Shown here: piece after piece, positions 42,966-53,303 of the stretch
How positions within the stretch are numbered: position 1 is the stretch's first letter
Layout: each line of letters opens with the position of its first letter
NCBI RefSeq assembly: GCF_030694375.1
Contig: NZ_JAUXYL010000051.1
Span: 1-64,000 of the forward strand
Source: Algoriphagus sp.
GTDB lineage: Bacteria > Bacteroidota > Bacteroidia > Cytophagales > Cyclobacteriaceae
DNA length: 64,000 nt
Reading direction: 5' to 3'
The notes under the pieces: model-generated
Seen by the model: the letters and a program-made list of their open reading frames with translations, nothing else
Databases searched by the model: none
Told to the model about the DNA's origin: nothing
Translations under genes and position numbers: made by a program

Positions 42966-45377
42966 CTACTCATCCTTCAACACCTTTGCCGGATTGGTTT
43001 GAGCAGCGATGTAGGAATGAAGCCCCACGATCAGAAGGCAAATCAACATGACGCCAAGACCCGAAAGAACAAAAAGGAAATAAGGCATCTCGACCCGATA
43101 CTCAAATCCATCAAGCCAATCTCTGAGAAAGTAATATGCCGGAAAAACGGCCAGCAAAAAGGACATTCCTACCAGTAAGAAATACTCTTTGGAAATCAAC
43201 CCTAGAATCTGTGCCAAGGAAGCGCCGAGGACTTTACGGATGCTGATTTCCTTGGATCGCTGTGCGATCGTATGAGAAGAAAGCGCAAACAATCCCATAA
43301 TTGAAATCAAAATAGCCAACACGCAAGCGGCACCAAGCACATTTCTTATCCGCAGATCTTCGGCATAGAATTGCGCGATTTGCTCATCCAAAAACTTAAA
43401 TTCAGCAGTTTCATAAGGATAAATACTCTTGTAAATGGTCTCAAGCTCCTGTTTTGCAGCGGCAAGGTTTTGACCAGACGCAAGTTTGACCGTCACTGAC
43501 TGGAAAAATTTTGGATTGGTCGTCATGATCATGGGTTGAATTTCTTCCCGTAATGTTCTAGAGTGAAAATTATCAAAAACACCTACAATCTTCTTTTGCC
43601 CTCCACCGAATCTTATTTCAAGGTTTAATCCTTCTTCCGGATCTGTTATTCCTGCTTCTTTCAGAAAGTTTTTGTTCACCAAAATCTCATCAGTCTGGAT
43701 CAATTGGCTTTTCCCTGCCAACAGCGGTATTCCATTCACACTTATAAATGCTGAATCTACATTCATCACTTGCACATAAAGCTGCTTCTCTGTAGTGTCA
43801 ACAGGAATGTAGGAATCCGATGTCCAAAGGCTTGTGGACGACACGAGACTACCACTCAAACTTGAACCTTTGACAGCTGAATTTAGATTGAGACGATCTT
43901 GCAGCTGCACCATCTTATCCGGATCGGACATAAATGGTAGACTGCTGTACATGATGGCGCCTTTATCAAATCCTAAGGGCTGACTGGATACAAACCTGAT
44001 TTGATAATTGAGCACCAAAACCAAAATGATGAAAGCAATGGAAGAAGAGAACTGCAGAACAGTCAGATTTTTTCGAAGAAATACCCCGAAGGAAAAACCT
44101 TGATGTGCCAATTTCTCCCCTTTCAGCGCTCGCTGAGGATCATATCCAGAGAGGATCATCGATGGATAAATCCCGGATACTATTGAAAGAAGTATTGGAA
44201 AGACCAGATAGAAAACGACATTTTGAATGGCGAAGAAATCCATAGCAAATCCGTCCGGCAAATAAGATATAAAAAGGGTACGCAGAAACTCCACAAATAC
44301 CAATCCTACACCGGTTGCTAAGATTACCAGAAGGTACGTTTCGGTCAAGAATTGTAAAATTAGCTCTACCCTTCTTCCCCCAAGCGTTTTTCGGATTCCA
44401 ACTTCCTTGGCGCGGCTTATGGCTTGAGCTGTTTCAAGATTAATGAAATTAAGTGTAGCCAAAGCCAAGATAATCAATCCAATATAGATGAGTCCATTGA
44501 GAAATACTTTAGACACTGAGGAATCAATATAATTTTGACCGAAATGTATTTCTGATAAAGGCTCAGCTGTAAAACTTGTCTTGCTTTCCTGATCTTTTTC
44601 GTAATGCTTTTCAGAAACTGTATTAAGAGACTCTTTAAGCATTTCGGCCGAAATGAGAGGTTCAGCCTTGATGAAAAGCTGCGAACTGGAATTGACATTT
44701 CCCCAACTATGAAGGCCATACCATTCTTTTTGCTCCTCGGTTTGGATGGTAGAAAAAGATATAAAGTTCTTGAAAATGAAATCTGTGTTTTCGGTATAAT
44801 CCTCCACCACCCCGGTCAGTTGAGTTCGGATGGTATCTCTATCGATCCAGATTATTTCTTTCCCCAGCGCATCTATCGGTTCGACTCCCGGGAAATACTT
44901 TTGCAAATTGCTTTGAGTAATTACTACGGAGTTTGGGTTTTCAAGTGCATTGGCAGGATTTCCTGCAAGCCATTTTCTGGGGAAAATTTTAAAAAATCCA
45001 GGGTCTGCATAAGTAGCCTCGCCAGTTCTACCCATGACTCTATTTCCCTCCGAAACCACCACCAAAATTTGGTAAAGTGTGTTTAGCCTTCCTTTTGATA
45101 TTATACCGGAGACCTCTGAATCGATCACTTCCCCTAGCGGACCCGGCGTCCCGGAGTTGGGATAACTTGCTCCTCCTGTATATTCCGTCAGGGTATTTAT
45201 CCGAAAAATCTGATCTCGATCTGGGTGAAAGCGGTCAAAACTGTTGGCATGCCAGACCACATTGAAGATCAAAAAGCAAATCGAAATACCCAGGGAAAGT
45301 CCAAGGATATGAATGGCAGTTCGGAGTCTATTTCGAGTCAAATTCCTCCAGGCGATAGTGAAGTAGTTTTTGAGCAT
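42966..45377 (-). CDS. FtsX/MacB-core ABC permease 2
   Basis: 803 residues. N-terminus M-L-K-N-Y-F-T-I-A-W-R-N-L, first helix at about 20-42, periplasmic MacB core to about 280, then F-I-N-L-E-T-A-Q-A-I-S-R-A-K-E-V-G-I-R-K-T-L-G-G (first coupling motif) and K-E-I-S-I-R-K-V-L-G-A (second). C-terminus N-P-A-K-V-L-K-D-E. Last gene of the predicted operon that starts with the DUF4097 gene; 130 bp from permease 3, with no promoter elements in between. Substrate unknown. Confidence 0.9.
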   Translation of the reverse strand: MLKNYFTIAWRNLTRNRLRTAIHILGLSLGISICFLIFNVVWHANSFDRFHPDRDQIFRINTLTEYTGGASYPNSGTPGPLGEVIDSEVSGIISKGRLNTLYQILVVVSEGNRVMGRTGEATYADPGFFKIFPRKWLAGNPANALENPNSVVITQSNLQKYFPGVEPIDALGKEIIWIDRDTIRTQLTGVVEDYTENTDFIFKNFISFSTIQTEEQKEWYGLHSWGNVNSSSQLFIKAEPLISAEMLKESLNTVSEKHYEKDQESKTSFTAEPLSEIHFGQNYIDSSVSKVFLNGLIYIGLIILALATLNFINLETAQAISRAKEVGIRKTLGGRRVELILQFLTETYLLVILATGVGLVFVEFLRTLFISYLPDGFAMDFFAIQNVVFYLVFPILLSIVSGIYPSMILSGYDPQRALKGEKLAHQGFSFGVFLRKNLTVLQFSSSIAFIILVLVLNYQIRFVSSQPLGFDKGAIMYSSLPFMSDPDKMVQLQDRLNLNSAVKGSSLSGSLVSSTSLWTSDSYIPVDTTEKQLYVQVMNVDSAFISVNGIPLLAGKSQLIQTDEILVNKNFLKEAGITDPEEGLNLEIRFGGGQKKIVGVFDNFHSRTLREEIQPMIMTTNPKFFQSVTVKLASGQNLAAAKQELETIYKSIYPYETAEFKFLDEQIAQFYAEDLRIRNVLGAACVLAILISIMGLFALSSHTIAQRSKEISIRKVLGASLAQILGLISKEYFLLVGMSFLLAVFPAYYFLRDWLDGFEYRVEMPYFLFVLSGLGVMLICLLIVGLHSYIAAQTNPAKVLKDE

Positions 45378-45424
45378 GGTTTTTTGTTGAATCAGTTAAT
45401 TGACTATTAGTTGAATTGTTGGTG

Positions 45425-45507
45425 GTTCAATGTTCAATGTTCAAATGGCCTCGAAATCTCTTGTTTCTTTGACTTGATATTTGATACTAAATAAATGATA
45501 CTTCCAA
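45425..45507. repeat. Degenerate 7-bp tandem array after permease 3 stop
   Basis: TTCAATG/TTCAATG/TTCAAAT then TTGTTTC/TTTGACT/TGATATT/TGATACT heptamers up to the permease 3 stop codon. Confidence 0.65.
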
Positions 45508-47985
45508 TTACTCGCTTCTCAGGCTGCCACTTGGGTTAGCCAATGCTGACTTCATGACTTGTAAACTAACTGTAAACCAAGCAATTGCCAAAGAAACTAG
45601 ACCTGCCACAATGAAAATCCACCATGAAATCTCTGTCTGATAGGCGAAATTTTCCAGCCAAGTTTCCATTGCCCAATATGCCACAGGAGAGGCCAGCAGA
45701 ATTGCTAAAAGCACCAGTTTGATAAAATCCCAAGAAAGCAATTGTGCCAATTGTAGCGTTGTGGCACCCATTACTTTTCGAACCCCTAACTCCTTTATCC
45801 TTCTTGCAGTAGTAGCCGCAATCAATCCAAATAGCCCAATACACCCAATCAAAACCGAGAGCAGGGTAAAGACGCCGAATGTGACACCCGCTTTCTTATC
45901 CTCACGATAGAGTGCATCAATTTCATCATTTAGAAAACTCATTTGCAGCGGAACTTCCGAACTGAGTTCATTCCATCGGGAAGCTACTGATTCATAGGTA
46001 TTGGCCGCATTTCCTTCATGGAGTCTGAGTGAAACATACAGCTGCCTTGGGTAGAAGGTCTTTGATGAAAAATGAAAAAAAGCAAATGGCATGATTGGAG
46101 AATGAAGCGATTCATTGTTGAAATCCCGGATTACCCCGATCACCTCAAAGCGTTGATTTCGATTGCCTGGATAGACGATATGATTTCCAACAGCATTCTC
46201 TGGTGTCCAACCGATCTGTTTAACCGCAGTTTCATTTAGAACAACGGAAGTCGAATCATTAAAATCCTCTGAAAAAGATCTTCCATAGAGCAACTCGAAA
46301 CCAAGTGTCTTGATAAAATAATCATCCACTTGAAAAGATCCCAAAGCAATGTCTTTGATTACATCCGGAGATTTATCAGACGGTTCGGGTATATAAAAAT
46401 CACCGAAAGAATATTTGGAAGGAACACCGGTGGACAGACTCACCGACTTTACGCCGGAAAGTCCACGCAATTCTTCCAACAGTGATTCATCAGATTTTCC
46501 CAATTTTTCCACTTGGCTTAGAAGCAGTACCTGTTCCCGATCAAATCCCATATTCATTTCCTGGGTATAGCGTAGTTGCTTATAAATAACCAGAGATGAA
46601 ATGATCAATGCAGTTGAAATCGCAAACTGAAATACCACCAATCCATTTCTGGTGAATTGCTCGCTAAAAAAACTTCCTGCCTGAGCATTTTTCCTGAAAA
46701 TGGACATCGGAGCAAAACTACTCAGATAGAACGCTGGATAAAGCCCAGAGCATAGGGTGGTCAAAACCCATAAAGCGGAAATGGTTAGGAAGTAATTCCA
46801 GTTGGTAAAGTCATTGATGTGAAAAGCTTTACCTGTCAATTGATTAAAAGCAGGAAGAAAACCATAAAACAGAAAGGTGCCGATTACCATAGCCATTAGG
46901 CTAAATAGGCCTGATTCGATTAAAAACTGAACAGACAATGTCATTCTGGAGGATCCCAAAACCTTCTTTATTCCTACCTCCTTGGATCTTCGAAGAGCAT
47001 TGGCAGTAGTCAAGTTCATACAATTGATACAGGCCATGGCCAAAATCAACCAACCTATGAATAAGAATGTCTTTACAATAGTCGGATTACCATGTGAAAT
47101 ATGCGCACTGAAAATATCGCTAGAACCTAAATGTACTTCCTCCAATGGTTGAAGCTGCAAATTCCATCGACCACCATTGGCAAGAAATTCATCGAAAGGT
47201 TTCCCTATTCGTTCAAAAGCTCCAGCTGCCAAAAGTTTCACTATCGAGGGAAGTTTTTCTTCAATCTTTCTTACCGATTCTGGGTTTGCGGACTCAGGAT
47301 TGAGTTTTACAAAAGTGGTCATCTGAAGCCAAACCCAGCTCCATTCAAAGCGCTCAATCACAGGATTGGCGCTATTGGGAATTAATAGATCAAATTGCAG
47401 GGAGGAATTTGAAGGAAGGTCAGCAAGCACTGCTGTTACGTTAAAAGGTTTGCTCCATTCATCTAATTGAAGTTCTTTTCCAATAGGTTCTTCATCTCCA
47501 AAATATTTCTGTGCGATAGTCTCCGTCAATACAATGGAATAGGGATCGGATAGTCCTGTTTTGAAATTTCCACTTATAATTTGATATGGAAAGAAATTTA
47601 AAAAATTGGAATCAACCGAATACAGATTAGTTTCTGAAAAGACCTTTTTATCGCCTCCGGATGAATAACTCACATTTTCTGGTGCCAATTTATAGACTCT
47701 AGTAAACTCCTCGATTTCTGGAAAATTGTCAACCAAGGCTTTTCCAACTGGAGGTGGAGTGGTTCCTCCCACGAACTCTTCAGGCCCCATTTTCCCGTCG
47801 ATATTCACTCGATAAACATATTCAGAACCTTCAAAAAACTGATCGTATCCTTGCTCATCCTGGACATAAATTCCAATAAACAGCACACACATCAGTGCGA
47901 TAGCAAGCCCGCAGATGTATAACCAGCTATTTAGCTTTTGGTTAACCAGATTTCTCCAGGCGATTTTAAAGTAGTTTTTGAACAT
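45508..47985 (-). CDS. FtsX/MacB-core ABC permease 3
   Basis: 825 residues from the ATG at 47985; the longer frame to a TTG at 48051 runs through an 8-bp array and is rejected. N-terminus M-F-K-N-Y-F-K-I-A-W-R-N-L. First FtsX block has C-M-N-L-T-T-A-N-A-L-R-R-S-K-E-V-G-I-K-K-V-L-G (Lys for Arg), second has K-E-L-G-V-R-K-V-M-G-A. C-terminus N-P-S-G-S-L-R-S-E. Slightly longer than its neighbours owing to a bigger periplasmic core. Middle of the DUF4097-led operon. Confidence 0.9.
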   Translation of the reverse strand: MFKNYFKIAWRNLVNQKLNSWLYICGLAIALMCVLFIGIYVQDEQGYDQFFEGSEYVYRVNIDGKMGPEEFVGGTTPPPVGKALVDNFPEIEEFTRVYKLAPENVSYSSGGDKKVFSETNLYSVDSNFLNFFPYQIISGNFKTGLSDPYSIVLTETIAQKYFGDEEPIGKELQLDEWSKPFNVTAVLADLPSNSSLQFDLLIPNSANPVIERFEWSWVWLQMTTFVKLNPESANPESVRKIEEKLPSIVKLLAAGAFERIGKPFDEFLANGGRWNLQLQPLEEVHLGSSDIFSAHISHGNPTIVKTFLFIGWLILAMACINCMNLTTANALRRSKEVGIKKVLGSSRMTLSVQFLIESGLFSLMAMVIGTFLFYGFLPAFNQLTGKAFHINDFTNWNYFLTISALWVLTTLCSGLYPAFYLSSFAPMSIFRKNAQAGSFFSEQFTRNGLVVFQFAISTALIISSLVIYKQLRYTQEMNMGFDREQVLLLSQVEKLGKSDESLLEELRGLSGVKSVSLSTGVPSKYSFGDFYIPEPSDKSPDVIKDIALGSFQVDDYFIKTLGFELLYGRSFSEDFNDSTSVVLNETAVKQIGWTPENAVGNHIVYPGNRNQRFEVIGVIRDFNNESLHSPIMPFAFFHFSSKTFYPRQLYVSLRLHEGNAANTYESVASRWNELSSEVPLQMSFLNDEIDALYREDKKAGVTFGVFTLLSVLIGCIGLFGLIAATTARRIKELGVRKVMGATTLQLAQLLSWDFIKLVLLAILLASPVAYWAMETWLENFAYQTEISWWIFIVAGLVSLAIAWFTVSLQVMKSALANPSGSLRSE

Positions 47986-47993
47986 GGGGTTAT

Positions 47994-48040
47994 GAACTTG
48001 GGAGGTTGGAAAGTGGTCAGTTGGTAAAGTTGTAGGGTTT
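47994..48040. repeat. Degenerate 8-bp tandem array before permease 3
   Basis: GGTTGGAA/AGTGGTCA/GTTGGTAA/AGTTGTAG/GGTTTCCT octamers beginning about ten bases before the ATG of permease 3. Confidence 0.6.
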
Positions 48041-48094
48041 CCTTTGGTCAAAATCCAAACTCTATCTTAGCCCTGGTAAATCGTATTTCACAAA

Positions 48095-48164
48095 TCGAAA
48101 ATCTTGTCTCGCTTCTTGTATCTCGCTTCTTGCTTCTAATTTCTTGATACTTGCTACTTCCCAA
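48095..48164. repeat. Degenerate 7-bp tandem array after permease 4 stop
   Basis: CTTGTCT/CGCTTCT/TGTATCT/CGCTTCT/TGCTTCT/AATTTCT/TGATACT/TGCTACT heptamers running up to the permease 4 stop codon. Confidence 0.7.
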
Positions 48165-50609
48165 CTACTCATCTTTCAGGGTTGTGACAGGGTTCATCTG
48201 AGTTGCACGGAATGCTTGAGCAGAGACGATAGCCAGTGTAAATCCAATCCCAGCAAGTGCCAAAACAATGAAACTTATCCATGATGGCCATTCTCGGACA
48301 GCAAATTGAGCAATCCAATCTTGCATCAGATACCAGCTTAACGGTAATGCAATCAGCACTCCTGCAAGCGTAATAAACAGAAACTCTTTATTGAACATCC
48401 AAGAAATACTCAGGCTCGAAGCACCAAGTACTTTTCGGATTCCGATTTCTTTGGTTCGACCGGCGATACTCAAAGCTGCCATTGCCAGCAAGCCCATCGC
48501 GGCGATCAGAATTGCAATTCCAGCTGCCAAAAAGACCATTTTCCCGAGCCTTTCATCGGCTCGATACTGAGCCTCCACTGCTTCATCCATAAAACTGAAA
48601 CTAAAAGCCTCAGATGGAAAAACTTTCCCCCACTCCTGCTCCAACATGGACCGGAAAGCTTCAAAATCCGTCCCAGTACCCTTTACCATCACTTTTGGAT
48701 TTGTGGACGAGCTAATGCTCAAATTTGTGATTCCGCTGAACACAGTCATAGGACTTTTAGCCAACATTACCGGTTCGATTTCCTGATAAAGAGAGGAGTG
48801 GTGAAAATCCTTGACCACTCCCACAATTTGATGGGGACTAAAATCTGTGTTCGGAAGCATTTGAGCTGTGGCATCGGTCCAGTTCATCGCTTGTGCAAAT
48901 TTCTCATTGATCAAAATTGCGCTACTATCTGCTCCAGGTTCAACTAAAAAGTCTCTTCCTTCCACTATTTCAAGTCCCAAAGTCTTGATGTAATCTCCTC
49001 CCACAAAGTTTACCCGGAAATTAAATTGCTTTCCATCCTCCAGCGGAAAACCAGCATTCCAAAATGCATTATCTCCATAAATGGATATCGTAAGTGCTGC
49101 AGAACTCACTTCTATTCGTCCTGTCAGCGCCTGTCTAAACTTCTCTGCCTGCTGAAACCCTTCCGAAATTGACTTTACAAAACTGGTGCTTGGTACATCG
49201 GGAATATCCACCAAGACTACCATTTCCTGATCAAATCCAAGATCATATTCCCGAATGGCGCTCATTTGATTCACCATAATCAGGGTAGTTGCAATCAATA
49301 AAAAGGAAATAAAGAACTGAAATGCTACCAGTCCCTTTCTTAAGGCCTGCTTCCCAAAGCGTACCGAAAGATTTCCTTTCAAAACTTTAATCGGACGAAG
49401 ACTTGATATAAAAAACGCTGGATAAGCTCCTGCCAATCCCGTGATTACCAGTATCAAACTGATTAAAATTCCAAGTTGAATAGGTCCATATACGAGTTCC
49501 AGTTTCTTTTCAAAAAGGTCATTGAAAGTCGGAAGAAGAACTTCAGCGAGAAGCAATCCCACTAATGCTGCGGAGATAGTAATCAGAAAGGCTTCGGTCA
49601 GAAACTGAAGAACCAACTGGCTGAATTCCGCGCCCATAGTTTTGCGTACACCGACTTCTTTGGCTCTTGTCGTGGACCTGCCAATTGCCATTGTAGTAAA
49701 ATTTATACAGGCTATTAGAAGAATCAAAAAAGCTATTCCTGCCAATATCAAAAGCAAATCGGGACGTGTGGTCTCCACCATACCATTTTTTGGATTATCC
49801 GAAATATGCATTGTGGTAATGGCATGCAAAGAAAAAAAGTAGTCTCCTTTTACGTAATTTTCACCCAAAACTTTCTTCATCATCGGATCAATTCCGGACT
49901 CAATTTCCCATTTGACATCCGGTCTAGTTACTTTCACATAGGTTTCACCAAACACATTGTACCAGGAATTTTGCATTTCCTTTCCAATTGAAAAGTCCAT
50001 GTTTTGATCATTCATGAGCATTTCAAACTGAATACTGGAATTGGCAGGTGGATTTTTCAACAAGCCTACCACTTGGTACTCCTCAAAGTTATCCCCCATT
50101 CGAATTCGGATACTTTTCCCGATCGGATTTGCATCAGCAAAGTATTTTTGTGCTACTTTTTCAGTGATAACTACACCAAATTTGTCAGTCAACACTTGCT
50201 CTTTATCTCCTTGGATTAGCTCAAAATCGAATATTTTGAAGAAATCAGGACCAACCATCAAATAGCTTTGACTTTGGGTTGTCGACTCATCCAAATAGGC
50301 TTGTGCAGATCCCCCAATCACGCGGGTGACATGAGTGATTTGAGGGAATTCATCCACCAACGCGGGGGCAGTAATTATTGGAACAGAGTAGGAATCATTT
50401 ATTTCTCCATCAATCCTTTCATGGCGCTGAACACGATAAATCAGTTCGCTCTCTTGATGGAAATCATCAAAACTCAATTCAAATTGTACAAAAAAGAAAA
50501 TCAGGATGCTGACTCCCAGACCCAAAGACAAGCCTATTAGGTTGATTCCTGTATGAAGCTTGTTCTTAGTCAAGTTCCTAATGGCGATTTTAAAGTAGTT
50601 TTTGAACAT
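48165..50609 (-). CDS. FtsX/MacB-core ABC permease 4
   Basis: 814 residues. N-terminus M-F-K-N-Y-F-K-I-A-I-R-N-L. First coupling segment F-T-T-M-A-I-G-R-S-T-T-R-A-K-E-V-G-V-R-K-T-M-G-A, second K-E-I-G-I-R-K-V-L-G-A. C-terminus N-P-V-T-T-L-K-D-E. It is a close paralogue of permease 8: both share F-T-T-M-A-I-G, R-F-G-K-Q / K-F-G-K-Q followed by L-R-x-x, and Y-G-D-N-A in the second periplasmic part, features absent from the others. Third gene of the DUF4097-led operon. Confidence 0.9.
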   Translation of the reverse strand: MFKNYFKIAIRNLTKNKLHTGINLIGLSLGLGVSILIFFFVQFELSFDDFHQESELIYRVQRHERIDGEINDSYSVPIITAPALVDEFPQITHVTRVIGGSAQAYLDESTTQSQSYLMVGPDFFKIFDFELIQGDKEQVLTDKFGVVITEKVAQKYFADANPIGKSIRIRMGDNFEEYQVVGLLKNPPANSSIQFEMLMNDQNMDFSIGKEMQNSWYNVFGETYVKVTRPDVKWEIESGIDPMMKKVLGENYVKGDYFFSLHAITTMHISDNPKNGMVETTRPDLLLILAGIAFLILLIACINFTTMAIGRSTTRAKEVGVRKTMGAEFSQLVLQFLTEAFLITISAALVGLLLAEVLLPTFNDLFEKKLELVYGPIQLGILISLILVITGLAGAYPAFFISSLRPIKVLKGNLSVRFGKQALRKGLVAFQFFISFLLIATTLIMVNQMSAIREYDLGFDQEMVVLVDIPDVPSTSFVKSISEGFQQAEKFRQALTGRIEVSSAALTISIYGDNAFWNAGFPLEDGKQFNFRVNFVGGDYIKTLGLEIVEGRDFLVEPGADSSAILINEKFAQAMNWTDATAQMLPNTDFSPHQIVGVVKDFHHSSLYQEIEPVMLAKSPMTVFSGITNLSISSSTNPKVMVKGTGTDFEAFRSMLEQEWGKVFPSEAFSFSFMDEAVEAQYRADERLGKMVFLAAGIAILIAAMGLLAMAALSIAGRTKEIGIRKVLGASSLSISWMFNKEFLFITLAGVLIALPLSWYLMQDWIAQFAVREWPSWISFIVLALAGIGFTLAIVSAQAFRATQMNPVTTLKDE

Positions 50610-50610
50610 G

Positions 50611-50668
50611 GGGTTGGGAAGTTAGGAGGTTGGGAAGTCAGGAGGTTGGGAGGTTGGGAAGTCAGGAG
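50611..50668. repeat. 8-bp tandem array before permease 4
   Basis: The clearest example: GTTGGGAA/GTTAGGAG/GTTGGGAA/GTCAGGAG/GTTGGGAG/GTTGGGAA/GTCAGGAG, starting just upstream of the permease 4 ATG, then ATTAGTT repeats. Confidence 0.85.
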
Positions 50669-50689
50669 GTTATTAGTTATTAGTTATTG

Positions 50690-50772
50690 ATTCCGAAATC
50701 CCAATTCCGAAATTTGCTTGTCGTTTCATCTCATTTCTTGATACTTATGTCTTGATACTTGATACTTTAAAA
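50690..50772. repeat. Degenerate 7-bp tandem array after permease 5 stop
   Basis: CCGAAAT/CCCAATT/CCGAAAT, later TTCTTGA/TACTTAT/GTCTTGA/TACTTGA/TACTTTA, ending at the permease 5 stop. The GATTCCGAAATCCCAA(T/C)TCCGAAAT part recurs at 59870-59895. Confidence 0.75.
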
Positions 50773-53190
50773 TCACTCATCCTTCAAGCTATCCACCGGA
50801 TTGGCTATAGCTGCCCGAATTGCTTTTGAACCGACAGTAAGGATAGTCAGAACCAGCGAAGCAAACATTACCAGTAGGAATAAACCGGCGGACAATTCGG
50901 TTTTATAGGCAAAGGTTTCCAGCCAGTCTTTCATCATGAAATACGCCAAGGGAATTGCTATCCCGAAGGCAACAAAGACCATGATGATAAATTCACGGGA
51001 AAGCAGGTAGGTGATTTGTCCAACGGATGCTCCAAGCACTTTACGGATACCGATTTCCTTTACCTTCTGACCGATCATAAAAGACACCAATCCATATAAC
51101 CCAATGCAGGAAATCAGCAGTGCCAAACCTGCAAAAAGCTTATACACCAAGGCGAGCTTCTGTTCTGATTCATAAAATCGCGCAATCGATTCATCCAGGA
51201 AAGTCGCTGTTAAGATCTGTTCCGGATAGACCAACTCAAATTGCTCCCGAATTGAAGTTAGCGTTGCCTGACCGGCAGATTTGCCAAGGCGAACTGCCAC
51301 TTGACGGTATTGGGAATTCCTACTTGTAATTACCAGTTGCTTTATTTCCTCTCGGAGGGAATTTACCGTAAAGTCCCTGACCACTCCGGTAATGGGTACC
51401 CATTGCCCACTTCCCAAGCGTATTAATTTTCCAATGGCTTCATCAGCGGAAGGAATCATAAGTTTTTTAGCCATGGTTTCATTGATCACCACATTTCGGA
51501 CGGTGTCACTTGCTGGATATCCGGTTCCCGCTACAAAATCCATTTCGTAGAGGATGAAATAGTCTTCATCTGCGAACTTGAGAAATGCGGGAAAAGGGAT
51601 ATCCTCGCTTTTCTGATCGTAATAAAAGTTTGTAGCGGAGTTGTTGTCTGAGGAAGGCACATCCGAATGCATGCTCGCAGTCATCACACCGGGAATCCGA
51701 AGCAATTCTTGCTTGAAAGTCTCTATTCTTTGGTTTTCCTTTGAATCACTTGGCACTTCCATGTAATAGACTGCTTCCTTATTGAATCCCAAATCAGTTT
51801 CCTGAACGAGGTTCATCTGCCGCACAGCGATCAAAGTACCGATCATGAGGATTTGTGCGATCGCAAACTGAAGGACGACCAACCCTCTTCGAACGGAAAC
51901 ACCGCCAATTTCTGCTCCCTGAAACTTGTTTTTCAATGCCTGAATGGGTTTAAATCCCGAAATAATCAGTGCAGGATAAAAACCTGAAAGAAGTGTGAGG
52001 ACTAGTAAAAGCAGAATTATAAATCCTGCCATCACTGGCTGAAATAAATTGACCTCAGCCGGTACATCAGCAATTTTGTCCAAAAATGGCAACAACAGAT
52101 TAGCCAAAATCAAGGCCAAACCTGCCGAAATCAGCACAGAAAGAAATGTCTCTCCCAAGGATTGGATAATCAGCTGAGCCCTTGAACTTCCCATCACTTT
52201 GCGGACGCCGATCTCCTTGCTTTTCCCTATAGCCAGGGAAGTGGTCAGATTTATAAAGTTGATGGATGCCATGACCAGAATGAATAGACCAACAAGGACC
52301 AAAGTTTGAATCGTGGACTTCCGAACAGTCCTGCCACTCAGCGGTTCCAAATCAGCATTGAAGTGAATTTCGCTTAGCGGCTGCAACCTGTGGGATTTGA
52401 TTGAGGTCCCTCTGCCTTCAAAGTGCTTTTTAGAAAATCCATCCAATTGCCTTTGCAGCATGGTCAGATCGGCATTTGAATCAGTCAAGACATAGACCTG
52501 GAAATTGCTCCCCGTACTCCCCCACTCTTTGAGATCATATCCAAAAATATCCTGGTGAGACCGAATGGTCACATACGATACGAGCAGGTCAAAATAAAAA
52601 TTGCTGTTGGCTGGAATGTCAGTCACCACACCTCCTACCAAAAGTGAAATTCCGTTGGTCAATTCAATCGATTTACCTAAGGCATTTTCCCATTTACCAA
52701 AGTATTGCTCGGCTGCAGTTTGCTTCAAAACGACTTGATCGGGCTCATCTAGGGCTTTTTCACTTCCTGAAATAAATTCCAAATCAAACAGGTCTTTGAA
52801 TTCGGCAGTAGAAAAAAACAGGTCTTCCGCGAGGTGTTTCTCGGGAGTTTGGGAATTACCGTCTCGTTGGACATTGACTTGCACCTGATGGTGGACGATC
52901 ACCGGTACCACCTTTTCGAAGCCGAGCTTTTCGCTCATCAGTGCATCGGGAAATGGATTGGCCACCCCCGGCGTGTACTCCAACCCATCTTGAGTTTTAT
53001 CCTGCGTGTAGATGCGATAGACCTGCTCGTATTTACTTTGAAACTTATCAAAACTGAGTTCGGATGATACTACCAAAAAAAGCAGCAACGCTGCTGTCAT
53101 CCCGATAGTCAGACCCAAAATATTGATCGCCCCAACCCATTTGCTTCGGGAAAGTGAGCGCCAGGCGATTTTGAAGTAGTTTTTGAGCAT
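50773..53190 (-). CDS. FtsX/MacB-core ABC permease 5
   Basis: 805 residues. N-terminus M-L-K-N-Y-F-K-I-A-W-R-S-L. First coupling segment F-I-N-L-T-T-S-L-A-I-G-K-S-K-E-I-G-V-R-K-V-M-G-S, second K-E-I-G-I-R-K-V-L-G-A. C-terminus N-P-V-D-S-L-K-D-E. Periplasmic core over about 45-280 with many acidic residues. It follows the DUF4097 gene by 113 bp and is probably the second gene of that operon. Confidence 0.9.
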   Translation of the reverse strand: MLKNYFKIAWRSLSRSKWVGAINILGLTIGMTAALLLFLVVSSELSFDKFQSKYEQVYRIYTQDKTQDGLEYTPGVANPFPDALMSEKLGFEKVVPVIVHHQVQVNVQRDGNSQTPEKHLAEDLFFSTAEFKDLFDLEFISGSEKALDEPDQVVLKQTAAEQYFGKWENALGKSIELTNGISLLVGGVVTDIPANSNFYFDLLVSYVTIRSHQDIFGYDLKEWGSTGSNFQVYVLTDSNADLTMLQRQLDGFSKKHFEGRGTSIKSHRLQPLSEIHFNADLEPLSGRTVRKSTIQTLVLVGLFILVMASINFINLTTSLAIGKSKEIGVRKVMGSSRAQLIIQSLGETFLSVLISAGLALILANLLLPFLDKIADVPAEVNLFQPVMAGFIILLLLVLTLLSGFYPALIISGFKPIQALKNKFQGAEIGGVSVRRGLVVLQFAIAQILMIGTLIAVRQMNLVQETDLGFNKEAVYYMEVPSDSKENQRIETFKQELLRIPGVMTASMHSDVPSSDNNSATNFYYDQKSEDIPFPAFLKFADEDYFILYEMDFVAGTGYPASDTVRNVVINETMAKKLMIPSADEAIGKLIRLGSGQWVPITGVVRDFTVNSLREEIKQLVITSRNSQYRQVAVRLGKSAGQATLTSIREQFELVYPEQILTATFLDESIARFYESEQKLALVYKLFAGLALLISCIGLYGLVSFMIGQKVKEIGIRKVLGASVGQITYLLSREFIIMVFVAFGIAIPLAYFMMKDWLETFAYKTELSAGLFLLVMFASLVLTILTVGSKAIRAAIANPVDSLKDE

Positions 53191-53194
53191 GGGG

Positions 53195-53303
53195 GTTTGG
53201 AAGGGTATTGGGTAAATGTTATTAAGTTATTTGTTATTAGTTATTTGAAAATATCAGATCTTGTGTCTTGAGTCTTGGCTCTTGAATCTAGCATCTTGTC
53301 CCT
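53195..53303. repeat. 8-bp then 7-bp degenerate arrays in the permease 5 / DUF4097 gap
   Basis: At 53200-53245 octamers (GGGTATTG, GGTAAATG, TTATTAAG); at 53252-53303 heptamers (ATCTTGT/GTCTTGA/GTCTTGG/CTCTTGA/ATCTAGC/ATCTTGT) up to the DUF4097 stop. Both array types share one gap, each next to its own gene end. Confidence 0.7.

Noticed and set aside
47986..48051. 22-residue N-terminal extension of permease 3
   Set aside because: TTG start within an 8-bp array; the ATG at 47985 gives the conserved M-F-K-N-Y start.
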